A program made the position numbers and the translations under genes. From Acidobacteriota bacterium (GTDB taxonomy: Bacteria; Acidobacteriota; JAAYUB01): a DNA stretch of 53,801 nucleotides. Shown piece after piece: positions 24,120-33,199 of the stretch (positions within the stretch are counted from its first letter, which is position 1; each line of letters opens with the position of its first letter). The notes beneath the pieces were generated by a model that was not told where the DNA came from, did no database searches, and worked only from the letters and a program-made list of their open reading frames with translations. The stretch covers positions 1 to 53,801 of the forward strand of contig JAFGRT010000030.1 in assembly GCA_016935015.1 (NCBI GenBank). The letters run 5' to 3'.

Positions 24120-25550
24120 ATGGAAGAAAATCCGCAAGCGGAAAAACCGAAGAAGGAAAAAATACCGCGTCAGAAAATGCCGGAACAGAATGTCTCGGCA
24201 CGCATCCGGAACTTCAATGAAGTGCCGCTGGGTTATGATCCGGAGACCGCACAGCGGGAAGCCAGACGTTGCCTCCAGTGCAAGAATCCCCAATGTGTGG
24301 ACGGTTGCCCCGTGGAAATCGACATCCCCGCCTTCCTGCAACTGGTGGTGGATGGAAAATTTGTGGAAGCTGCGCATAAGATCAAGGAAAAGAACGTTCT
24401 GCCGGCAGTCTGCGGCCGGGTTTGTCCGCAGGAGGACCAGTGTGAAAAGCAGTGCATTCTGGGCATCCGCGGCGAACCGTGCGCCATCGGCTCGCTGGAG
24501 CGCTTCGTGGCCGACTGGGAAGCCGATCAGGGAGAAACGATCCTGCCGTCGCTTCTCCCGCCCACGGGTCACAAGGTTGCGGTAGTCGGCGCCGGCCCGT
24601 CTGGCTTGACGGTGGCCTTCGACCTGGCACTGCTGGGTCACGATGTCACTATTTTCGAGGCGTTGCATGAGCCCGGCGGTGTACTGATGTACGGCATCCC
24701 CGAATTCCGGCTGCCCAAGGCCATCGTCAAGCGGGAGGTGGAGTTCTTGCGGCGGCTGGGCGTCAAGTTATACACCAGCGTGGTGATCGGCCGGACCATC
24801 GAGGTGGACGACCTGCTGAAAAGCGGCTTTGAAGCCGTGTTCCTGGCCGTCGGCGCCGGTCTCCCCATGTTCATGAAGATCCCCGGCGAGAATCTGAACG
24901 GTGTGTTCTCTGCCAATGAATTCCTGACGCGGGTCAACCTGATGAAGGCGTATGATTTTCCCGATGTGGACACACCGGTATGGGTCGGCAAGAATGTGGC
25001 CGTCATCGGCGGCGGCAATGTGGCCATGGACTGCGCCCGGACAGCCCTGCGCCTAGGTGCCAAGCGGGTGTCGGTGATCTACCGGCGCTCGCGCAGCGAG
25101 ATGCCGGCGCGACACGAGGAAATCGTTCGGGCCGAGGAGGAAGGGATCATTTTCTTCTTTTTGACCAATCCCATCCGCTATCTGTCCGACGAAAAGTTTT
25201 GGGTCCGGGGCATGGAATGCGTGCGTATGGAACTGGGGCAGCCCGATTCTTCGGGGCGGCGTTCCGTCAAACCCATTCCCGATTCAGAACAGATCATCGA
25301 TTTCGATACTATCATCGTGGCCATCGGGGCCGGAGCGAATCCCATCATCGCCTCCACGACACCCGATCTGAAGACCAACCGCTGGGGGTACTACATCGCC
25401 GATGAAGAGACGGGCTTGACCTCCAAACCGCGGGTCTTCGCCGGCGGGGATATCGTCACGGGTTCCGCCACGGTCATTTCGGCCATGGGTGCCGGCCGGC
25501 GGTCCGCCCGGGCGATTCACAAGTTGCTGATGGAATCCAAAAAAGTGTGA
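24120..25550 (+). CDS. nfnB: NfnB: glutamate synthase small subunit-type NADPH oxidoreductase
   Basis: A 476-residue member of the GltD-like flavoproteins. An N-terminal domain binds two [4Fe-4S] clusters (CLQCKNPQCVDGCP; CGRVCPQEDQCEKQC). The FAD domain starts KVAVVGAGPSGLTVAFDLA, and the NADPH domain has VAVIGGGNVAMDCARTALRLGA with arginines in YRRSRSEMPAR for the NADPH phosphate. It ends VFAGGDIVTGSATVISAMGAG, the second FAD site. It could be a stand-alone GltD, but it sits directly behind NfnA and no gltB is present, so an Nfn complex is more likely. It links NADPH, NADH and ferredoxin pools in an anaerobe. Confidence 0.9.
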   Translation: MEENPQAEKPKKEKIPRQKMPEQNVSARIRNFNEVPLGYDPETAQREARRCLQCKNPQCVDGCPVEIDIPAFLQLVVDGKFVEAAHKIKEKNVLPAVCGRVCPQEDQCEKQCILGIRGEPCAIGSLERFVADWEADQGETILPSLLPPTGHKVAVVGAGPSGLTVAFDLALLGHDVTIFEALHEPGGVLMYGIPEFRLPKAIVKREVEFLRRLGVKLYTSVVIGRTIEVDDLLKSGFEAVFLAVGAGLPMFMKIPGENLNGVFSANEFLTRVNLMKAYDFPDVDTPVWVGKNVAVIGGGNVAMDCARTALRLGAKRVSVIYRRSRSEMPARHEEIVRAEEEGIIFFFLTNPIRYLSDEKFWVRGMECVRMELGQPDSSGRRSVKPIPDSEQIIDFDTIIVAIGAGANPIIASTTPDLKTNRWGYYIADEETGLTSKPRVFAGGDIVTGSATVISAMGAGRRSARAIHKLLMESKKV

Positions 25551-25628
25551 CGGCCGGCTGGTGCCCCGCGATGGGGACATCCATGTAACGTCCGTCGTTA
25601 AACAGGTAACATATCAAGGAGTTTTTCC

Positions 25629-25847
25629 ATGGAAGTATTACCGTTTGATGAACGAAAAAAACTGCTGATGGAGATCATCGACAAACATGCGCCGGCCTTT
25701 AAATACGAGTTGACGCGACAGCATCTGACCGAGGATCAGATCGAAGCCCTGTATCCCGTTTTTATCAGATTCCTGGAAAAAGCACTGCACGAATTGTCGG
25801 TCGTGCTTCGGAGTCACAAGTACACCACACCCAAGGATGAGGAATAG
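25629..25847 (+). CDS. Small hypothetical protein
   Basis: A 72-residue protein that I do not recognise. It is mostly helical (ERKKLLMEIIDKHAP; DQIEALYPVFIRFLEKALHELSVVL), soluble and without cysteine. AAGGAG lies 7 bases before the ATG, which supports expression. It stands between nfnB and a ferritin-like gene, 46 bases from the latter, and may belong to the redox operon. No function can be named. Confidence 0.65.
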   Translation: MEVLPFDERKKLLMEIIDKHAPAFKYELTRQHLTEDQIEALYPVFIRFLEKALHELSVVLRSHKYTTPKDEE

Positions 25848-25893
25848 CGGCGCCGATATCCACCATGCCTGAATCAACAACAGGAAGGGACCG

Positions 25894-26349
25894 ATGAATT
25901 TTCAATCTGTGGGCGAGATATTGGACTTTGCCGTTGCCAAGGAGGAACAGTCCGCCCAGTTTTATGATTCCCTCGCCGCCCAGGTCCGACAGGAATCCAT
26001 GGCCGAAGTGTTCAGGGAATTAGCCCGTGAAGAACTGCAACACAAGGCGAAGTTGCTGGAAGTCAAGCAGGGCGGGACCTTTCAGCCGGCGCCGGAAGAG
26101 GTCGCTGATTTGAAAATCGCCGAATATGTCGTGGATGTGGAACCAGGTCCGGAAATGAGCTACCCGGACGCCCTGATTCTGGCCATGAAAATGGAGAAGG
26201 CGGCGTTCAAACTGTACAATGATTTGGCCGTCAGCACGAAGGATGCCGTATTGCGCGGCACGTTCCTGGCTCTGGCCCAGGAAGAAGCCCGCCACAAACT
26301 TCGGTTCGAACTGGAATACGACCGGAATGTCCATCAAGATGATTACTGA
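25894..26349 (+). CDS. Ferritin-like diiron protein (rubrerythrin-type, no rubredoxin domain)
   Basis: A 151-residue four-helix protein. Two half-repeats each give a helix Glu and an EExxH motif: AKEEQSAQFYDSLA with LAREELQHK, and AMKMEKAAFKLYNDLA with LAQEEARHK. These supply the expected diiron ligands. Unlike full rubrerythrins it has no C-terminal rubredoxin-like CxxC pair, so it needs an external electron donor or acts in iron or peroxide handling. The ATG has GGAAGGGA upstream. It follows the Nfn genes and the small 72-residue protein, fitting an oxidative-stress role in an anaerobe. Physiological substrate is inferred only. Confidence 0.85.
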   Translation: MNFQSVGEILDFAVAKEEQSAQFYDSLAAQVRQESMAEVFRELAREELQHKAKLLEVKQGGTFQPAPEEVADLKIAEYVVDVEPGPEMSYPDALILAMKMEKAAFKLYNDLAVSTKDAVLRGTFLALAQEEARHKLRFELEYDRNVHQDDY

Positions 26350-26543
26350 TCCATCAGCGCCGCTGGAAAGCGAATCCGGGTCTTCATCCATCTCCAATCT
26401 GTAACCTGCCCGGCCGGAAAACCGGTCGCCGCGCCAGCGGCGTGGTCACTGAATCCGCCTATATGCCGGTGAAAAACGAGAGTACAGCCTGTCACAAGCC
26501 ATTGAGATGTGAGGTGAGCGGTCTGCTGCGCCAAGGATGGCGG

Positions 26544-26573
26544 TTGACAACATCGGAGGCCATGCCGGATAAT
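26544..26573 (+). promoter_or_regulatory. Putative sigma-70 promoter of the GT-C membrane protein gene
   Basis: TTGACA (26544-26549) and GATAAT (26568-26573) are 18 bases apart, ending 30 bases before the ATG at 26604. Confidence 0.6.
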
Positions 26574-26603
26574 GAGGCACCACGCCTGCTGGAGACTTGT
26601 TGA

Positions 26604-28571
26604 ATGGAAATTCTGACCGGTCTGGGCTGCATCCTGGCCCTTTGGTTGTGCATCCTTGGCAGCGCCTTTATCGGTGAGCAGCTGATGCCGCGCGGGATGC
26701 CGGTGGATGAGCTGGGGGGAGGCCATTCGCTGATGAGTTTCTCGGCGGCCATGGGCCTCGCGCTGCTTTCTACAACACTATTGATCCTGTCCCATCTTCA
26801 GCTTCTATCCTCCTACACCTTGACTACCCTGCTGGTTGTCGTCGCCCTGGCCGGCGGGGTCCGGTTACGTATCCTGATCTGGTCCAAGAGCGATGAGACG
26901 CTGCGAAAGTGCTTGCGCACCGCCGCCCTGCCTTTGCTGGGGGTCACTCTGCTGGCCTTGCCCTTCCTGATGGCACCACCCCTGGGCCGGGACGCCCTGG
27001 TTTACCACCTCGAAGTCCCCAGCCAATATCTGGCCGGCGGTGGCTTGATGGACTTGCCGACCAATGTCTACAGCTATTTTCCCATGGGAATCGAAATGCT
27101 GTATCTGCCCGCCATGTCGACCTTTTCGGCCGGTGCCGCGCGACTGGTACATTTCGGATTTCTGCTCCTGACCATCCTCGGCGTGGTGGAATACAGCCGG
27201 CTGGCCCAACCCGTGCGCACGGGGGTGATGGTTCTGCCGTTGCTGCTGCTGGCGCTCGCCACTGTGCCCACCCTGCTGCTGAACGCCACGTCGGCCTACA
27301 TCGATACCGGCTGGATGTTTTTCGCGTTTGTCACCATCGCCGGCCTGGATGACTATTTCCGCTCCAACCGGCGGGCCCTGCTGCTGCCGGCGGGGATCGC
27401 CGCTGCGTTCCTTCTGGCAGTGAAATACACCTCCGTCTACCTGATTCTCGTGATCGCCCTCGCAATCTTACTGCTGCGGCTGATATGGCGTATCCCGCTG
27501 CCGTTCAACCGCCGCTGGCTGATCGTCACTGCCCTGGCGCTGGTGGTCTCGGCCGTGCCGTACTATTTCCGGAACCTGGTGACGACCGGGGATCCGGTTT
27601 TTCCATTCCTGACCGGCACGGTGCCCGTTCACACTCCGTTCTGGTCGGCGGACCAGCAGGCGGCTTTCTGGGGATTCCTGGACCGTTACGGACCCGAATG
27701 GCTCAGCCCCTGGCTGTACCCTTTCAATTACGTGGTGGCGGGCATCAATTGGCGCCTGCATGACCCGCACCTTTTTGACGGAGTATTGGGGCCGTTCCTG
27801 TTTTTGCCCTTGCTGGCCTGGCGCGGCGGCAAGACCGGCGCCCTCCGCCGGGGGCTGTTTCCGGTGCTGGTGACCGTCGGCTACGCCCTGGTGTGGGGTG
27901 TTTCCATCCGGCAGGCCCGTTTCCTGCTGCCGATTCTGCCGGCGGTGGCGCTGACGGCCGTCTTTGGTGCCGCTTGGTTGCAGGAGAATACCCGGCGCCT
28001 CTGGACATGGCTCTTGGCCCTGTTCCTCGGCGGCGTACTGCTGTTCAACCTGCTGGCTCTCATTCCGGAAACACGCCGCCATCCTTACTGGGACCTGCTG
28101 GCCGGCAGTATCGACCGGACGGAGTTTCTCGAAGCCAGTCTGCCGGTATATCGCAGCCTGCAGTTCATCAACATGTCTCTGCCGGTCAAGGCTTCGGTCT
28201 GGTTGCTGTTGACCGGGAACGAGAACCTCTTTCTGGACCGCGATTACCAATCGGATTACGTGGTGGAGGACTATCGCTTTCACCGTTGGCTGATCGAGGC
28301 CGATTCTCCCGCGGAGTTGACCCGGCACTTCCAGGAAATGCGGGCTGATTTCCTTCTGGTGAGGCAAAGTCTGGTGTTCGATCCCCGGTTGTATGACGAC
28401 TTCCCGGAAAAACTGACGCTGGTCCACCGGTTTTTCCGTGAACATGTCAGCCTGTTATTTGCGGCCAATGATTACGGGGTTTACGCCCTGCCGTCGCCGC
28501 CCGAACGACCGTCACCGTTCGCCCTGCCGTTGCCGGTGATGACGGTTCCCGCGTTGGAACCCCGAGACTAG
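26604..28571 (+). CDS. GT-C-fold membrane glycosyltransferase-like protein
   Basis: A 655-residue integral membrane protein with about ten to twelve helices in residues 1-490 and a soluble C-terminal region of about 150 residues. The first large loop holds PPLGRDALVYHLEVPSQYLAGGG (around residues 125-148), where GT-C enzymes of the PMT/ArnT type place a catalytic Asp before a His/Pro motif. The protein probably transfers sugar from a polyprenyl-phosphate donor to lipid, glycan or protein outside the membrane. No donor synthesis gene is adjacent. It has its own promoter and stands alone between the redox block and the phosphoesterase gene. The exact family is uncertain. Confidence 0.72.
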   Translation: MEILTGLGCILALWLCILGSAFIGEQLMPRGMPVDELGGGHSLMSFSAAMGLALLSTTLLILSHLQLLSSYTLTTLLVVVALAGGVRLRILIWSKSDETLRKCLRTAALPLLGVTLLALPFLMAPPLGRDALVYHLEVPSQYLAGGGLMDLPTNVYSYFPMGIEMLYLPAMSTFSAGAARLVHFGFLLLTILGVVEYSRLAQPVRTGVMVLPLLLLALATVPTLLLNATSAYIDTGWMFFAFVTIAGLDDYFRSNRRALLLPAGIAAAFLLAVKYTSVYLILVIALAILLLRLIWRIPLPFNRRWLIVTALALVVSAVPYYFRNLVTTGDPVFPFLTGTVPVHTPFWSADQQAAFWGFLDRYGPEWLSPWLYPFNYVVAGINWRLHDPHLFDGVLGPFLFLPLLAWRGGKTGALRRGLFPVLVTVGYALVWGVSIRQARFLLPILPAVALTAVFGAAWLQENTRRLWTWLLALFLGGVLLFNLLALIPETRRHPYWDLLAGSIDRTEFLEASLPVYRSLQFINMSLPVKASVWLLLTGNENLFLDRDYQSDYVVEDYRFHRWLIEADSPAELTRHFQEMRADFLLVRQSLVFDPRLYDDFPEKLTLVHRFFREHVSLLFAANDYGVYALPSPPERPSPFALPLPVMTVPALEPRD

Positions 28572-28632
28572 ACGGTATTCACTCTCTTTACATGTGTTTG
28601 GCCGGACAACTGGCGAGGCCTGCCCGGGGCGT

Positions 28633-29298
28633 TTAAATCTGCCGGAGTTCCGCCCCGATGCCATCCTTGCCGGCCTCGATCCGGATGAAACCGCCGTTCG
28701 CAAAGGGACCGGGATTCAATATCCGGGTGTGGCCGATGACATCCTCGCCCCGCGCCTCGTGGATATGCCCGCACAAGAGCAGATGGGGCTTGAATTCCTC
28801 CACGATGCGTCGCACCGATTGACTGCCCACATGCCCGCCCGAACGGATCCGATCCACCGCCGTGTCGCGGGGTGGTGCATGGCTGATCACGATCCGCCAG
28901 CGTGCGGCGGCAATGGCGCGCACCTGGGGGGCGAGAGCCTCGTAAATTTCAGATTCCGACAGTTCCATGGGCGTCCCGAAGGGGGTCCGGTTGGATGCGC
29001 CCAGTCCGGCCAGGCCGATGTCGCCGATGACCCGCCAGCAGCGGTGCAGACTGACGTCCTCTTCCTCCAGATAAGCCGCCACGTCGGGATAATCCAGGTT
29101 GCCCGGCACCGCCAGAATTTGCGGGTTTTCGGCCCGAAAGGCTTCGAGCACCCGGGCGGCTTCGGTGCGATGGCCGAATTGGGTCAGATCACCCAGGAGC
29201 AATACCCAATCGGCCGCCTGCAGTTCAGGTTGCAGGGCGGAGAGGTGTTGCAGATGTTCGTGAATATCGCTCAGAGCCAACATGCGGATGGTGTCCAT
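28633..29298 (-). CDS. Calcineurin-like metallophosphoesterase
   Basis: A 221-residue phosphoesterase with all five family motifs: LALSDIHEH (DxH), LLLGDLTQFG (GDx), VPGNLDYP (GNxD), VISHAPP and LCGHIHEARG (GHxH). This is a complete dinuclear metal site. The substrate is unknown; close relatives act on nucleic acids, cyclic nucleotides or phospholipids. It starts at ATG 29298 with GGAGAAAAGGA upstream. It converges with the GT-C gene, with only about 60 bases between the stops, and diverges from ogt. Confidence 0.88.
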   Translation of the reverse strand: MDTIRMLALSDIHEHLQHLSALQPELQAADWVLLLGDLTQFGHRTEAARVLEAFRAENPQILAVPGNLDYPDVAAYLEEEDVSLHRCWRVIGDIGLAGLGASNRTPFGTPMELSESEIYEALAPQVRAIAAARWRIVISHAPPRDTAVDRIRSGGHVGSQSVRRIVEEFKPHLLLCGHIHEARGEDVIGHTRILNPGPFANGGFIRIEAGKDGIGAELRQI

Positions 29299-29489
29299 TC
29301 CTTTTCTCCGGCAGGATCGTTAACAGCCATTTTACCGGCAGAAGGCGGGGTGATGCAAGTCGCCGGTACGGCGATGCGGTTTCGGTGGATGAGGCGAACA
29401 CCGCTGCTCCAGTGGCTGGATCATGCTATCATGGGCCTGACGGAGAGAGGCGCCGGTCACCCGGACGGCCTTTCCCGGAGGAGGTGAGT

Positions 29490-30047
29490 GTGGAACAATG
29501 TGTCCATACGTGGTACCAAAGCCCTATCGGCCGGCTGGTTTTGGGCGCTACCGGGCAGGGTATCTGTTGGCTCGGGTTTTCGGGAGATAACCAGTGGGCC
29601 GCCTTGCAGGATTTCCTGAACCGGCAGGGCATGTCCGGTGTTTCAGGCCAGCAAGTGTTTCTGAAACAGGCTGTTGCGGAAATTAGTGACTACCTGACCG
29701 GCGGACGCCGGGAGTTCAGCGTACCCCTTGACTTGCGGGGAACCCGTTTTCAGCGGGAGGTCTGGACCGCTCTTGGCCGCATTCCTTTCGGCCGGACCAC
29801 CAGTTACTCCCGCCTGGCTGCCGCCGTCGGCCGGCCGCGGGCCGCACGAGCCGTGGGTCTGGCGGCCCACCGCAATCCGGTCCCGATCATTGTCCCCTGT
29901 CACCGTTTGATCGGCGCGGCCGGGGCCCTGACAGGTTTCGGCGGCGGGTTGGATCTCAAGCGGAAATTGCTGCGGCATGAAGGAGTGGCCCTGGAGCGGG
30001 CTCCTGAACCAGGCACAAGCCGTGGAGGAAACGTTCCGGCGGGGTGA
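29490..30047 (+). CDS. ogt: Methylated-DNA-protein cysteine methyltransferase
   Basis: A 185-residue Ogt/Ada-type suicide protein that removes O6-methyl groups from guanine. The active-site motif is IIVPCHRLIG with C137. RGTRFQREVWTALGRIPFGRTTSYSRLA forms the helix-turn-helix region, with the Arg finger in RAARAVGLAAHRNP; both are read as positions 88-130. Length is normal apart from a C-terminal tail of about 15 residues. The GTG at 29490 is preferred since GGAGGAGG lies 6 bases before it; a possible extended -10 TGC-TATCAT is found at 29424-29432. Confidence 0.93.
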   Translation: MEQCVHTWYQSPIGRLVLGATGQGICWLGFSGDNQWAALQDFLNRQGMSGVSGQQVFLKQAVAEISDYLTGGRREFSVPLDLRGTRFQREVWTALGRIPFGRTTSYSRLAAAVGRPRAARAVGLAAHRNPVPIIVPCHRLIGAAGALTGFGGGLDLKRKLLRHEGVALERAPEPGTSRGGNVPAG

Positions 30048-30081
30048 CACCAACGAGAGGGCAAGCGTTTCGAAATAGCGA

Positions 30082-30462
30082 TCAGGGTTGCTCCAACCAG
30101 AGGCTGTAGTCTCCGTCGGGCACCTGCTCACCCGTTTCCTCATCCGCGAAATACAGCCACGCCATGATCTCCCGGCCGGTGGCCGTAACCACCGGCACCT
30201 GGCGCCGCCGGTACCAGACGGGATGACGTTCCAGACGGTCCAGGAGGTCCAGTTTTTCGTCATCGACGCGGTACATTTCTCCCTGAATGGGGCTGACCGG
30301 CGGGGAAGAGCGAACAAAGGGAATGCCGTCCACGACCATGCAATAGGCATGGCGAGTTCGGGCTGGACCCAGGCCGGGGCAGCCGGCGAGGAGATGATGG
30401 TGCTCGCCGCCGCGGCGGAGGGTACCGTAAACGAAGACCAGGTGCGAGATGGATGCAGCCAT
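30082..30462 (-). CDS. Gamma-glutamylcyclotransferase family (AIG2-like) protein
   Basis: A 126-residue protein with the family's FVYGTLRRGG at residues 9-18, and GEMYRVDDEKLDLLDRLERHP, which includes the conserved catalytic Glu following the YGTL loop. Members form 5-oxoproline from gamma-glutamyl peptides or amines; the substrate here is unknown. It starts 36 bases after the stop of the CBS-like enzyme gene on the same strand, so the two may share a transcript, which would fit sulfur amino acid or glutathione-type metabolism. It converges with ogt. Confidence 0.83.
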   Translation of the reverse strand: MAASISHLVFVYGTLRRGGEHHHLLAGCPGLGPARTRHAYCMVVDGIPFVRSSPPVSPIQGEMYRVDDEKLDLLDRLERHPVWYRRRQVPVVTATGREIMAWLYFADEETGEQVPDGDYSLWLEQP

Positions 30463-30498
30463 GGATTGTCCCGGAGCGCGCCGGGGCGAAGCCGGATC

Positions 30499-31545
30499 TC
30501 AGAGAAGGTTTTTTTCTGCCATCCAGCGGTCGTTGAAAATGGTGCTCAGGTAGCGCGAGGTGCCATCCGGAAAAATGGTGACGATGCGGGCCGGTTCCTC
30601 CAGCCGATCGAGCAGGCTGAACACTCCGCACATGGCCGCCCCGCTGGAGCCGCCGGCCATGACGCCTTCCTCCCGCACCAGGCGGCGAGCCATATGAAAG
30701 GAATCCCGGTCGCCGATCTGGATGATATCGTCGATGAGACTGAAGTCCACACATCCGATCAGGAATTCATCACCCAGACCTTCGATGAGGTAAGGGGCGG
30801 ATTTTTCGCACCGACCCGTCCGGAAGTAAGACGTAAAAACGGAGCCGACCGGATCGACGGCGATGACCCGGATGGAAGGATCCTGCTCCTTGAGATAGCG
30901 GGCCGCGCCGCATAGAGTGCCGCCGGTGCCGATACCGGCGATGAAATAGTCGATCCGGCCGTCCATCTGCTCCCAGATTTCCGGTCCCGTCGTATAATAA
31001 TGGGCCTCGTTGTTCTCACGGTTGTTGTGCTGGTCGGGGAAAAAACAGCCGGGAGTCTGTTCCACGATCAACGGCGTAATATTGTTGTAGCTGTATGGGG
31101 ATTCCGGGGGGAGAGTGGCGTCCACGGTATGGATCTCGACGCCTAGCGCTCTGAGCTGGTCGGTTTTTTCGCGGCTGATGCTGTCGCGCACCACGACTTT
31201 CAGCTTGTAGCCCTTTTGGATGGCGACAAGGGCCAGCCCCAGGGCCGTGTTGCCCGAAGAATTTTCGATAATCAGTTGGCCATCCCGGATGCGGCCCTCT
31301 CGTTCGGCTTTTTCCACCATGTATTTGGCGATGCGGTCCTTGACGCTGCCCATGGGATTGAGAAATTCCAGCTTGGCGAATACTTCGGTGTTCGGAACGC
31401 GGATGATCCGATTCAGCTTGACCATGGGGGTCTGACCGACCAGATCCAGAATGCTTTGCGCGACAACCGGACGGCGGCCGGGGGAGGCGGCAGCCGAAGC
31501 GGGCCGGGAACCCGGGGCAGTCGTGGGGGGTGGTTCGATGCTCAT
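30499..31545 (-). CDS. PLP-dependent cysteine synthase / cystathionine beta-synthase-like enzyme
   Basis: A 348-residue fold-type II PLP enzyme. A Pro/Ala-rich leader (residues 1-28) precedes VGQTPMVKLNR, the PLP lysine K69 in NPMGSVKDR, the substrate loop ENSSGNTALGLA, the phosphate loop GIGTGGTLCG, and MAGGSSGAAMCG, which holds the pyridine-nitrogen Ser. The GGSSG loop resembles cystathionine beta-synthase, but there are no CBS regulatory domains. ENSSGN replaces the usual EPTSGN of cysteine synthases, so the amino-acid substrate may differ. ATG 31545 has CGGAG eight bases upstream. A gamma-glutamylcyclotransferase gene follows. Confidence 0.85.
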   Translation of the reverse strand: MSIEPPPTTAPGSRPASAAASPGRRPVVAQSILDLVGQTPMVKLNRIIRVPNTEVFAKLEFLNPMGSVKDRIAKYMVEKAEREGRIRDGQLIIENSSGNTALGLALVAIQKGYKLKVVVRDSISREKTDQLRALGVEIHTVDATLPPESPYSYNNITPLIVEQTPGCFFPDQHNNRENNEAHYYTTGPEIWEQMDGRIDYFIAGIGTGGTLCGAARYLKEQDPSIRVIAVDPVGSVFTSYFRTGRCEKSAPYLIEGLGDEFLIGCVDFSLIDDIIQIGDRDSFHMARRLVREEGVMAGGSSGAAMCGVFSLLDRLEEPARIVTIFPDGTSRYLSTIFNDRWMAEKNLL

Positions 31546-31672
31546 CGTTTTTTTCTCCGGGGACGGGTGTCCTGGTAACGGACCATCTTCGTATGCCGTT
31601 GCGGAAATGTCAAGACGGAATCAGAGTCCCGCCGGGTGTCTGGAGAATGGAATGTTTTTATAATCAGACGGT

Positions 31673-33196
31673 TTATTCCTGGATTTTACCGGTTTCCTCG
31701 TCGATGATCCGTAAGGCCTCCAGGACAATCTGGGTGTTCGAACCGGTGATGGTCGGTGTGAGATCGGACGGCAGTTCCGGTTTCAGCATGAAATCACCTC
31801 TCTGCTGACGGAGAATGTCGAGAATGGCCGCCCGTCCCTCCTGCTGGTTGTAGCAGGCGTGCACGATCTTCCCCTGTTGAAAGTAGATGTGACCCGACTC
31901 CTCGCCGAAGCGGACCGTCAGATCCCCTGTTTTTCTGGCCGACTCCATCATCTGGATCACATCCGCCAGTCCGATCTCTTCGAGTTTGCCCCGGAAAGGA
32001 TCGGCGGATTCCCGTGATTGACTTTCCAGAATATTCCGGACACGCTGCAATTCCCGGCGCACCCATTCGTTTTCTTCGTCGACGGTTAGCCATTTCTCCA
32101 GCAGCTGCCGCGCCTCGGCGTACTGCTCGTTTTTCAGATACAATTTGGCCATGCGCGAAAAAATGGCCACGGCCCCGGAAATATCGCCGACATAGACCTT
32201 GTACTCCACCAGTTTCTGCATGGCGGGCAGATACTGCTCATCGTCGGCCAGGATCCGGTTGAGGGCCTGGCTGAGGCGCTCACCGTAGGTGAAGTACTGG
32301 GTCACGTCCACATGGTCCAGTAGTCTGACCGCCAGCTCGAAATGCTGACCATCCAGCGCCCGGTCGACGTAAGGGAAGAGGACGGACAACCCATCCGGCA
32401 GCAGCATCACCAGTTTGTGCATGAGCGCCTGAACTTCCTCGTGCTTGCCGAGTTCGAAGAGCAGATCCGCCCGTAGCAGGTGGAGTTTCGGTTCGCCCTC
32501 CTGGTCCGGAGAAAACACAGAGTTCAGATGAATGAGGGCCTCCTTGAAGTGGCGCATTTTCATGAGGGCTTCGATGAGTTGCAGGTTCACCTCGCGGTTG
32601 TCGGAATCGTGCTGGACATACTGGTAAAAATGAAGGTAGCTGTTTTCAAAATCCCCATTTTCATAATACTTCCGGCCGGCGGACAGGTGACATTCCATGG
32701 ACTTTTTCACGAGTTCCTGCCGTCCGTACAACAGGGCCAATGATGAGAGGGCCTTGATGTTGCCCTCATCCATCTTGCGTACACGTTCATAGAAAAAGAT
32801 GGCCTTGCTCACGTCTGAATTTCGGGCCAGCTCGCCCGCTTTGAGATACACGTCGATGGCGGCGGTTTGCTGGTCCATTTGCAGGAGGAGGTCACCCAAC
32901 AGGCCGTAAATTTCCAGATTCTGGGGATCGGTCTTGAGATATTTCCGGAAAACGGTGACGGCTTTTTGCCGCTCGCTGTCCGCCGCGTAGAGACTGCCGG
33001 CTTTCTTTAGCAAAATCAGTCCGCTGACTTTATCTCCCTGTGTGATCTTGAGATCGCCCAGCATGAAGAGAATGTCCTTGTCGTTCGGCTCCCGGTTGAG
33101 AATACGCTGGTAGATTTCGATGGCCTTGTCTCGCTGGCCGGCGGCAATTCTCTTCTCGGCGGTTTTTCTCAGTCGATCCTTGTCGTAGAATATCAT
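31673..33196 (-). CDS. TPR-repeat protein with C-terminal DUF4388 (PATAN) domain
   Basis: A 507-residue cytoplasmic protein. Residues about 1-390 are a string of TPR-like helical hairpins (for example AIEIYQRILNREPNDKDILFMLG, AVTVFRKYLKTDPQNLEIYGLLG, AIFFYERVRKMDEGNIKALSSLA). The last 100 residues match DUF4388: GLADVIQMMESARKTGDLTV, GHIYFQQGKIVHACYN, and a GRAAILDILRQQRGDF segment. DUF4388 proteins are common near MglA/roadblock and two-component genes. Its ATG is 3 bases after the stop of the MglA-kinase fusion, and its GAGG ribosome site lies in that gene, so the two are translationally coupled and likely work together. Confidence 0.85.
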   Translation of the reverse strand: MIFYDKDRLRKTAEKRIAAGQRDKAIEIYQRILNREPNDKDILFMLGDLKITQGDKVSGLILLKKAGSLYAADSERQKAVTVFRKYLKTDPQNLEIYGLLGDLLLQMDQQTAAIDVYLKAGELARNSDVSKAIFFYERVRKMDEGNIKALSSLALLYGRQELVKKSMECHLSAGRKYYENGDFENSYLHFYQYVQHDSDNREVNLQLIEALMKMRHFKEALIHLNSVFSPDQEGEPKLHLLRADLLFELGKHEEVQALMHKLVMLLPDGLSVLFPYVDRALDGQHFELAVRLLDHVDVTQYFTYGERLSQALNRILADDEQYLPAMQKLVEYKVYVGDISGAVAIFSRMAKLYLKNEQYAEARQLLEKWLTVDEENEWVRRELQRVRNILESQSRESADPFRGKLEEIGLADVIQMMESARKTGDLTVRFGEESGHIYFQQGKIVHACYNQQEGRAAILDILRQQRGDFMLKPELPSDLTPTITGSNTQIVLEALRIIDEETGKIQE

Positions 33197-33199
33197 TTC

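Noticed and set aside
22797-24668. A 623-codon minus-strand frame across the kinase and nfn genes
   Set aside because: It crosses three well-supported plus-strand genes and has no recognisable domain.
26427-26442. Perfect GC hairpin CGCCGC-GCCA-GCGGCG after the ferritin-like gene
   Set aside because: It has no T tract, and short GC palindromes are common in this DNA; not called as a terminator.
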